The notes beneath the pieces are model-generated. The model saw only the letters and a program-made list of their open reading frames with translations. It was not told the DNA's origin and searched no databases. 12,748 nt of DNA from Mycoplasmoidaceae bacterium (GTDB lineage Bacteria; Bacillota_I; Bacilli_A; Mycoplasmatales; Mycoplasmoidaceae): the NCBI GenBank assembly GCA_024407855.1, contig JAKSVQ010000010.1, forward strand, positions 1 through 12,748, in the 5' to 3' direction. Of the stretch, positions 7,595 to 12,748 are shown piece by piece. Every line of letters starts with the position of its first letter. Positions within the stretch are counted from its first letter, which is position 1. A program made the position numbers and the translations under genes.

Positions 7595-7634
7595 AAATAA
7601 ATAAAAATATTTATGTTTTTTAGTCGATTGTATA

Positions 7635-7640
7635 TATAAT
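7635..7640 (+). promoter_or_regulatory. Promoter -10 box of the S10 ribosomal protein operon
   Basis: TATAAT inside the tract TATATATAATATATTAA. The -35 region is weak (TATGTT or a shifted hexamer near 7612-7618), as is common in mycoplasmas. Transcription would start near 7647, giving a leader of about 84 bases. The Shine-Dalgarno AAAGGA at about 7719-7724 precedes the rpsJ ATG by six bases. Confidence 0.6.
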
Positions 7641-7660
7641 ATATTAACTATTTTAGGAAA

Positions 7661-7687
7661 TGTGATACACCAAAAAGTGTTGTCATA
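7661..7687 (+). promoter_or_regulatory. Hairpin in the leader of the S10 operon
   Basis: TGTGATACAC (7661-7670) can pair with GTGTTGTCATA (7677-7687) around CAAAAA, ten pairs with two G-U pairs and one bulged T. It lies about 15 bases into the predicted leader. Ribosomal operons are often controlled by a leader structure bound by one of their own products (L4 in E. coli). Whether this hairpin does so is not known. Confidence 0.4.
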
Positions 7688-7730
7688 GTCTAATCAATAG
7701 TGAACAAATGAAAAACTGAAAGGAAATGTT

Positions 7731-8036
7731 ATGAAACAAGAATTGAGAATCAAATTGTTTTCTTATGACCAAGCTACGCTTGATCAATCAACTAAGAAAA
7801 TAATTGAGATCGCAAGAAATAACAATTGTGACATTAAGGGTCCAATTCCTTTACCAACTCGTAAGGAAATCTTTACTATTTGTCGTGCTCCGCACGTAAA
7901 TAAACCTTCAATGGAACAATTTGAAAAAAGAACTCATAAACGTTTAATCGTTTTGGGTAACATTAACCCTAAAGTTATGGACAGCTTAAAAAGATTAAGC
8001 ATTCCATCTTCTGTTGAAATCCAAATCATTTTATAG
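7731..8036 (+). CDS. rpsJ: 30S ribosomal protein S10 (NusE)
   Basis: 101 residues, the usual length. It carries the S10 pattern: an N-terminal strand LRIKLFSYD, a helix [13 protein letters not shown], the segment [37 protein letters not shown], and the C-terminal strand VEIQIIL. S10 is part of the 30S head and, free in the cytoplasm, pairs with NusB in transcription antitermination. It is the first gene of the operon, preceded by a good AAAGGA ribosome binding site. It ends in TAG, and the rplC ribosome binding site AGGAG overlaps that stop codon. Confidence 0.98.
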   Translation: MKQELRIKLFSYDQATLDQSTKKIIEIARNNNCDIKGPIPLPTRKEIFTICRAPHVNKPSMEQFEKRTHKRLIVLGNINPKVMDSLKRLSIPSSVEIQIIL

Positions 8037-8049
8037 GAGCTAGTCGATT

Positions 8050-8928
8050 ATGAGATGTATTTTAGGAAAGAAAATAGGAATGGTGCAATTATTCGATACT
8101 ACTGGTAAAGTTTGACCAGCTACTGTCGTACATTGTGAACCAAATAGGGTAATCCAAGTTAAAGACAAAGCTGTTAAAGTTGGTTTCGACTCTGTTGAAG
8201 CTAAGAAACTTAACAAAGCTCAACTTGGTGTGTTCAAAGCAGTTAAATCTGACAAGAACTACAAAGAAATTCATGAATTTGCAAATGTCACTGGATTTAA
8301 AGTTGGCGACGAAATGAAAGTTAGCCAATTTAAACCTGGTGAATATGTTGATGTTCAAGGAACAACTAAAGGTCATGGATTTACTGGTGCTATCAAGAGA
8401 TGAAACTTTAAGATAGGACCAATGAGTCACGGTGCAGGTTATCCACACAGATACCAAGGATCTATTGCTATGGGTCGTGGTGGTAGCCAAGCACAAAGAG
8501 TAAGAAAAGGCCAAAGAATGTCTGGTCACTATGGTAATGAATTAGTTACCATCCAAAACTTACTAGTTTTATATGTTAACGAACGTGATAACACAATTAC
8601 TATCATGGGAGCAATTCCAGGAAAACCAGATGGCACAGTATTTATTAAGAATTCTGTAAAGAAAACTAAGACTGTTGCTGTTCCAGAAATTGTGACAAAA
8701 GCTAACATGGACGAAATTCAAGAACAAAACGAAATGTTACAAGACAAAGAAGCTGTGAAAGAAGCTAATGCTGCAATTGACAAACAAGAAGCAGCTAAAG
8801 CTGAAGCAGAAAAGAAAGCAAAAGAAGCTGCTGCAGTTGCAAAAGCTGAAGAAGAAAAGGCTGCTGCAAAAGCTGCTGCTGAAGCTGCTAAGAATCCAGC
8901 TCCTGCTGAAAAGAAGGAAGGTAAATAA
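8050..8928 (+). CDS. rplC: 50S ribosomal protein L3 with long C-terminal tail
   Basis: 292 residues against about 210 in most bacteria. The start [16 protein letters not shown] is the typical L3 N-terminus and is preceded by AGGAG (8035-8039). Two Trp are UGA (8113 and 8401), so the first third is easily missed. The core carries [14 protein letters not shown] and [15 protein letters not shown] followed by [15 protein letters not shown], the loop that reaches toward the peptidyl transferase centre. After about residue 210 comes a tail of some 80 residues rich in Ala, Lys and Glu (for instance [20 protein letters not shown]), probably a long helix or disordered. L3 is an early assembly protein of the 50S subunit. 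The Shine-Dalgarno of rplD is encoded in its last codons. Confidence 0.97.
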
Positions 8929-8930
8929 TT

Positions 8931-9551
8931 ATGGCAAAATTAAACATTATTGATTTATCTAACAAATCTATCGGCGAAGTTGAAGTAAGAAAAGAAATTG
9001 CTGAAGCAAAAGTTGCTAAGCAAGCTTTATTTGACGAAATAATTGCTGAACAAGCAGGTAAGCGTCAAGGTACTCACTCAACTTTAACAAAAGCTGAAGT
9101 TCGTGGTGGTGGTAAGAAACCAGTTCCACAAAAACATACAGGTAATGCTCGTCAAGGTTCTATTAGAAACCCTCACTATGTAGGTGGTGGTGTTGTCTTT
9201 GGACCAAAACCAAACAGAAACTATCGTCACAAAGTAAACAAAAAAGTTTCACAATTAGCTTTAATCTCTGCATTAAACCAAAGAGTGAAAGACATTATCA
9301 TTCTTGATAATGCAGCTGTTGAAAAAGCAAAAACAAAAGATTATGCTAAGTTATTAAAAACTTTAAAAATAACTGATAAACGTACCCTATTTGTTTTCTG
9401 CCCAAAACACAAGAAAGCAATTATGTTTACAAGAAACATCAACAAAGCTGATGCGAAGTTAGTTGAACAAGTATCAGTTGTTGATATCTTAAAAGCAAAG
9501 AAATTAATTTTCTGTGCTAATGCTGCAAAAGCAATGTTAGGAGGTAAATAA
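8931..9551 (+). CDS. rplD: 50S ribosomal protein L4
   Basis: 206 residues, normal length, no Trp. The globular domain carries NQRVKDIIILDN and the C-terminal ILKAKKLIFCANAAKAML. The extended loop that reaches the exit tunnel is RGGGKKPVPQKHTGNARQGSIRNP with a following VGGGVVFGP. Compared with the usual KPWRQKGTGRAR, residues 65, 66, 69 and 72 are Val, Pro, His and Asn. L4 is an early 23S rRNA binder and in E. coli also represses its own operon. Start is two bases after the rplC stop, with AAGGAAGG inside the end of rplC. Confidence 0.98.
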   Translation: MAKLNIIDLSNKSIGEVEVRKEIAEAKVAKQALFDEIIAEQAGKRQGTHSTLTKAEVRGGGKKPVPQKHTGNARQGSIRNPHYVGGGVVFGPKPNRNYRHKVNKKVSQLALISALNQRVKDIIILDNAAVEKAKTKDYAKLLKTLKITDKRTLFVFCPKHKKAIMFTRNINKADAKLVEQVSVVDILKAKKLIFCANAAKAMLGGK

Positions 9552-9553
9552 TT

Positions 9554-10018
9554 ATGGAATTAACTAATGTAATTATTCGTCCTTATTTAACTGAAAAAAG
9601 TTATACAAAGAGAGCTGAAGATAAAAAGAAATATGCTTTTATCGTAAACAGACAAGCAAACAAAAAAGAGATTGCTATGGCTTTTGAAGCTATCTTTGAT
9701 ATTACTCCAGAAGCTGTTACTACAATGGTTAGAAAATCTGTAGCAACAAGAACTGGAACATTACATCCAGGATACACAAAAGCATTTAAGATTGCTTATG
9801 TTACTTTACCAAAGGGTAAAGATATCTCTGTATCTAAAGAAGAATTTGAAGCTAAAGCAAAAGCACAAGGTGAAAAAGCAACAGTTAGAGCAACTGAAGT
9901 TGAAAAACCTGCAGCTAAAGAAGTTTCTAAACAAGCAGTAGAAGTTAAGAAGGATGAAAAAATCGAAACTTCTGACAAGAAAACTGCTTGAAGAAAACAA
10001 ACAAATAAAAATCACTAA
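9554..10018 (+). CDS. rplW: 50S ribosomal protein L23 with C-terminal tail
   Basis: 154 residues; ordinary L23 is about 95. The core is recognised by NVIIRPYLTEKSY, YAFIVNRQANKKEIAMAFEAIF and the tip around TRTGTLHPGYTKAFKIAYVTLPKG. The tail from about residue 98 is Lys/Glu/Ala-rich. TGA at 9989 is Trp, so the protein continues with RKQTNKNH to TAA at 10016-10018. L23 lies at the tunnel exit, where trigger factor and the signal recognition particle dock, so the tail would probably emerge near that site. The ribosome binding site GGAGG (9541-9545) is formed by the final Gly-Gly codons of rplD. Confidence 0.96.
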
Positions 10019-10029
10019 GGAGGTAGACT

Positions 10030-10872
10030 ATGGCAATTAAATATAAAAAGACAAGATCTAGTGGTAAACGTACATATGTTACTATTGATTACAAAAAAGA
10101 ATTATCTACGTCTATCCCACACAAACCTTTAACGTCAAGTGTTCACAATGAATCTGGACGTAACGCTCGTGGTGTTATTACAACAAGACATCATGGTGGT
10201 GCGCACAAAAGAAAATTCCGTGAAATTGACTTTAAGCGTAATAAAGATGGAATCAAAGCAATTGTTAAATCAATTGAATATGATCCAAACAGAACAGCTT
10301 TCATTTCATTAGTTGTATATGCTGATGGAACAAAGAAATACATTCTAGCACCAAATGGTATTAAAGTTGGTGATGAAATTATTTCTAATCCAAAATGCGA
10401 TATTAAAACTGGAAACTGTTTAGAAATTCAAAATGTTCCTGAAGGTACATTTGTTCACAATATTGAACTAAACCCTGGTCATGGTGCACAACTTGTTAGA
10501 TCAGCAGGAAGTTCAGCTCAAGTTTTAGGTAAAGATGAAACTGGGTTATTCATGCTAGTTAAATTAGCTAGTGGTGAAGTTAGAAAAATTAATAATAAGT
10601 GTCGTGTAACAATCGGCTTCGTAAGTAACTTAGATCATAACTTAGTTAACTTAGGTAAAGCTGGTGTAAGTAGACACATGGGTATCAGACCAACAGTTCG
10701 TGGTAGTGCGATGAACCCTAACGATCACCCACACGGTGGTGGTGAAGGTCGTCAACCAGTTGGTAAAGATGCTCCTAGAACACCTTGAGGTAAGAGACAC
10801 ATGGGTGTTAAAACTAGAAACAAAAAGAAAGCATCTAACATGATGATTGTTAGAAGAAGAAACGGAAAATAG
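10030..10872 (+). CDS. rplB: 50S ribosomal protein L2
   Basis: 280 residues, normal length, one UGA-Trp at 10786 and a TAG stop. Conserved parts are [20 protein letters not shown] near the N-terminus, the RNA-binding core with [14 protein letters not shown] and [13 protein letters not shown], and the C-terminal [14 protein letters not shown] loop with the His important for peptidyl transferase function, followed by [10 protein letters not shown]. The ribosome binding site AAGGAGGT is near perfect. L2 is the most conserved 50S protein and joins the subunits. No unusual tail, unlike L3 and L23. Confidence 0.98.
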
Positions 10873-10884
10873 AAAGGAACTAAT

Positions 10885-11193
10885 ATGTCAAGAAGTAGTA
10901 AAAAAGGCGCTTTTGTTGATGCAAGCTTAATGAAAAAAGTTCAAGCTGCTAAAAAAGACGCAAAGAAAAAACCAATAAAGACTTGATCAAGAAGATCAAC
11001 AATCTTCCCTGACTTTGTTGGATTGACATTTCAAGTTTACAATGGACGTCAATTTGTTAACGTTTTCGTAACTGATGAAATGGTTGGATATAAGCTTGGT
11101 GAATTTGTTCCTACTAGAACATTCAAACAACACTCATCTAACAACAAGGCAGAAGATGCAAAGATTGCTGCCGCAACAGGAGGAACTAAATAA
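10885..11193 (+). CDS. rpsS: 30S ribosomal protein S19
   Basis: 102 residues, slightly longer than the usual 92, with UGA-Trp34 (10984) splitting the frame under the standard code. Family motifs are [12 protein letters not shown], the [22 protein letters not shown] segment, and [18 protein letters not shown]19 forms a complex with S13 in the 30S head. The ribosome binding site AAAGGAA (10874-10880) precedes the ATG. The stop TAA shares its last A with the ATG of rplV (TAATG), a tight coupling. Confidence 0.96.
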
Positions 11194-11657
11194 TGACAAC
11201 TAGCGCAAGAATTGAAAACGTTCACGTTTCACCTAGAAAAGCCGGTTTAGTTTGTGCTCTTATTCGTGGTAAGAAAGTCTCTCAAGCTTTAGTTATTCTA
11301 CAAAACTGTCCACAAAAGACAGCTCGAGTACTAGAAAAACTATTAGCTTCAGCAATTGCTAATGCCACAAACAATCATTCAATGAATGGTGACAAACTAT
11401 ATGTATATAGTTGTGTTGCTAATACTGGTCGAACAATTAAACGAGCAATGCCTCGTGCTAAAGGTAGTAGCAACATGATCAGAAAAAGACACTCTCATCT
11501 AGTCATTGTCTTATCTGATAATGCAAATGAAAAACAAATGGCTTTAAAAGCTATCAAGGCAAAGAAGACAAATAAGGTTAAAAAACCAGCTAAACCTGCT
11601 TCTAAGCCTGAAGCTAAACCAGCAGCTAAGCCAGAAGTAAAGAAGGAAAGTAAATAA
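11193..11657 (+). CDS. rplV: 50S ribosomal protein L22 with KP-repeat tail
   Basis: 154 residues; ordinary L22 is about 110. The core starts VHVSPRKAGLVCALIRGK and contains the tunnel hairpin RTIKRAMPRAKGSSNMIRKR followed by HSHLVIVLSD. From about residue 120 the tail is Lys/Ala/Pro-rich, with a four-residue period (AKPA, SKPE, AKPA, AKPE), so it is likely disordered and extended. L22 lines the exit tunnel opposite L4 and its globular part sits on the outer surface near the exit. It overlaps rpsS by one base; AGGAGG (11179-11184), inside rpsS, is the ribosome binding site. Confidence 0.97.
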   Translation: MTTSARIENVHVSPRKAGLVCALIRGKKVSQALVILQNCPQKTARVLEKLLASAIANATNNHSMNGDKLYVYSCVANTGRTIKRAMPRAKGSSNMIRKRHSHLVIVLSDNANEKQMALKAIKAKKTNKVKKPAKPASKPEAKPAAKPEVKKESK

Positions 11658-11659
11658 TT

Positions 11660-12463
11660 ATGGGACAAAAAGTAAATCCTAATGCTCTAAGATATGAAAT
11701 CAACCGAAGTTGAATTTCTCGTTGAGAAGCAAGCGACAATAAACAAGCCGCTAAATGAATTATTGAAGATGAACAAGTAAGAAAGTTCTTCCTTAATAAA
11801 TATAAAGCTGCACAAATCGTAGAAATTGAAATTGATCGTACACAAAGAACAATTTCAGTCGTTGTTAAAGCTGGTCAACCAGGATTAATCTCTGGTGCTA
11901 ACAACGCAAATGAAAAAGATAATATCTTAGCTATCAACAAAATCGTTGGTCGTAAGATAAAAGTTACTTTGAACTTAGTGCAATATGAAAATGTTGCAGT
12001 TAGTGCAAGAGTAATTGCTCGTGAAATTGCTGATGCAATCGAAAACCGTGTATCATTCCGTGTTGCCCAAAAAATGGGAATTGCTAAAGCAATGAGAGCA
12101 CATGCTAAAGGAATTAAGACAAATGTATCTGGCCGTCTTGGTGGAGTTGAAATGGCTCGTGAAGAAGGCTACAGTCAAGGTGTTATTCCTTTAAGTACTT
12201 TCAGAGCAAATATTGATTATGCTCTTGAAGAAGCAAAAACAACATACGGTGTTATTGGTGTTAAAGTTTGAATTAACCGTGGTGATGTATTTAAAAATGC
12301 TCATCACCGTAGTCCAAATGATAGACGTCGACCAGATGGTAAGAAACCATTTGATCCTAAACGTCGTCGAAGACCACGTAATGTTGAAGTAAGTGCTAAC
12401 GTATTAAAGCTTAATAAAGAAGCTGCACCTGCTAAACCAGCAGTTAAGAAGGATGGTGAATAA
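11660..12463 (+). CDS. rpsC: 30S ribosomal protein S3 with C-terminal tail
   Basis: 267 residues; typical S3 is 210-230. All four Trp are UGA (11711, 11723, 11756 and 12269), so only the middle is an unbroken frame under the standard code. The start MGQKVNPNALRYEINRSWISRW is the S3 N-terminus. A KH domain follows (about residues 40-110) and then the C-terminal domain with KMGIAKAMRAHAKGIKTNVSGRLGG and ARE, and GVIGVKVWINRGD. From about residue 210 comes an Arg-rich then Ala/Pro/Lys-rich tail. S3 helps form the mRNA entry channel of the 30S subunit, so a basic tail there could touch mRNA. Two bases separate it from rplP. Confidence 0.97.
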
Positions 12464-12465
12464 TT

Positions 12466-12748
12466 ATGATGCAACCAAAACGTGTTAAATATCGTAAACC
12501 TCACCGTACTAGATACGAAGGTCATGCTAAAGGGCATCAACAAGTTTGATTTGGTGAATGAGGACTAATGGCTCTTCATGGTAAAAACAAACCTGAATAT
12601 AAAGGTAACTGAATTACTGATCATCAAATTGAAGCAGCACGTATCGTGCTAGCCAAAGCTGCAGATAAAACTAAATGCGGTCAAATCTGAACTAATATCT
12701 TCCCACACTTATCTAGAACTAAAAAACCTCTAGAAGTACGTATGGGTT
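12466..12748 (+). CDS. rplP: 50S ribosomal protein L16, 5' part
   Basis: 94 residues are visible; the gene runs out of the window. The start MMQPKRVKYRKPHR matches the usual MLQPKR, so the first of two adjacent ATG codons is chosen. Other L16 signatures are FGEWGLMAL, QIEAARIVLAKA, IFPHLSRTKKPLEVRMG. All four Trp are UGA (12547, 12559, 12610, 12688). Between GLMAL and WITDHQIEAAR there are about eight residues more than in most L16 proteins (HGKNKPEYKGN in place of roughly three residues). L16 lies near the A-site tRNA elbow and is needed for late 50S assembly. Confidence 0.95.

Noticed and set aside
7597..7621. AT-only palindrome ATAAATA/TATTTAT followed by T run as a third terminator.
   Set aside because: Pure AT palindromes are common by chance in this DNA and the stem would be weak. 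Mentioned only as part of the spacer.
8089..8529. Open frame of 146 codons on the minus strand inside rplC.
   Set aside because: It lies opposite a well-conserved L3 core, shows no protein family pattern and no ribosome binding site; it is a shadow of the true gene. The same holds for minus-strand frames inside rplW, rpsC/rplP, the exporter genes and the LRR lipoprotein.
8768..8928. GCT/GCA-rich stretch in the rplC tail as a phase-variable repeat or CRISPR-like array.
   Set aside because: The triplets are irregular and encode an Ala/Lys/Glu tail; no long uniform repeat and no spacer-repeat pattern exists. Phase switching of an essential gene is unlikely.
1..12748. Search for tRNA or rRNA genes, insertion sequences, prophage or restriction/toxin genes.
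   Set aside because: No cloverleaf, transposase, integrase, methylase or toxin-like reading frame was found; the coding space is filled by the genes listed.

Overview
The window comes from a wall-less bacterium of the class Mollicutes (Mycoplasma, Ureaplasma or a relative). The DNA is AT-rich. Eight complete genes and one partial gene are intact only if TGA is read as tryptophan (genetic code 4), two more gain a short tail that way, and no gene ends in TGA. In the ribosomal cluster all 13 Trp codons I find are TGA. The ribosomal gene order is standard for Firmicutes and Mollicutes. A surface lipoprotein with BspA-type leucine-rich repeats fits a host-associated mycoplasma. I cannot fix the genus by eye; a Malacoplasma/Ureaplasma-type or hominis-group organism is possible.

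Layout. (1) 2-2561: two adjacent genes for the halves of a heterodimeric ABC exporter, one with a degenerate and one with an intact ATPase site, closed by a terminator. (2) 2592-3906: a promoter, a short leader hairpin that pairs the ribosome binding site, then a DUF402 nucleoside tri-/diphosphatase-like gene overlapping a DUF3196-like gene of unknown function. (3) 3903-4382, minus strand: a small lipoprotein gene split by five UGA-Trp codons. It converges on the previous gene with shared stop-codon bases and its mRNA looks leaderless. (4) 4440-5866: prs (PRPP synthase) overlapping ridA, then a terminator. (5) 5977-7461: a 494-residue lipoprotein with Ig-like regions and a C-terminal BspA-type LRR domain. 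(6) 7462-7730: a 269-base spacer with a strong terminator, further hairpins, the promoter and the leader of the ribosomal operon. (7) 7731-12748: rpsJ-rplC-rplD-rplW-rplB-rpsS-rplV-rpsC-rplP, continuing past the window.

How the parts work together. The S10 operon makes subunits of both ribosomal halves. prs feeds nucleotide synthesis and salvage, ridA clears reactive enamines, and the DUF402 protein probably hydrolyses nucleoside tri-/diphosphates. The exporter and two lipoproteins form the cell-surface part. I see no phage, transposon, CRISPR or defence genes, no tRNA or rRNA gene, and no convincing new multi-gene system. The most interesting signals are small: the hairpin over the DUF402 ribosome binding site, the leaderless lipoprotein promoter, overlapping genes created by UGA recoding, repeat blocks at two promoters, low-complexity tails on four neighbouring ribosomal proteins, and departures from consensus in the L4 tunnel loop and in L16.
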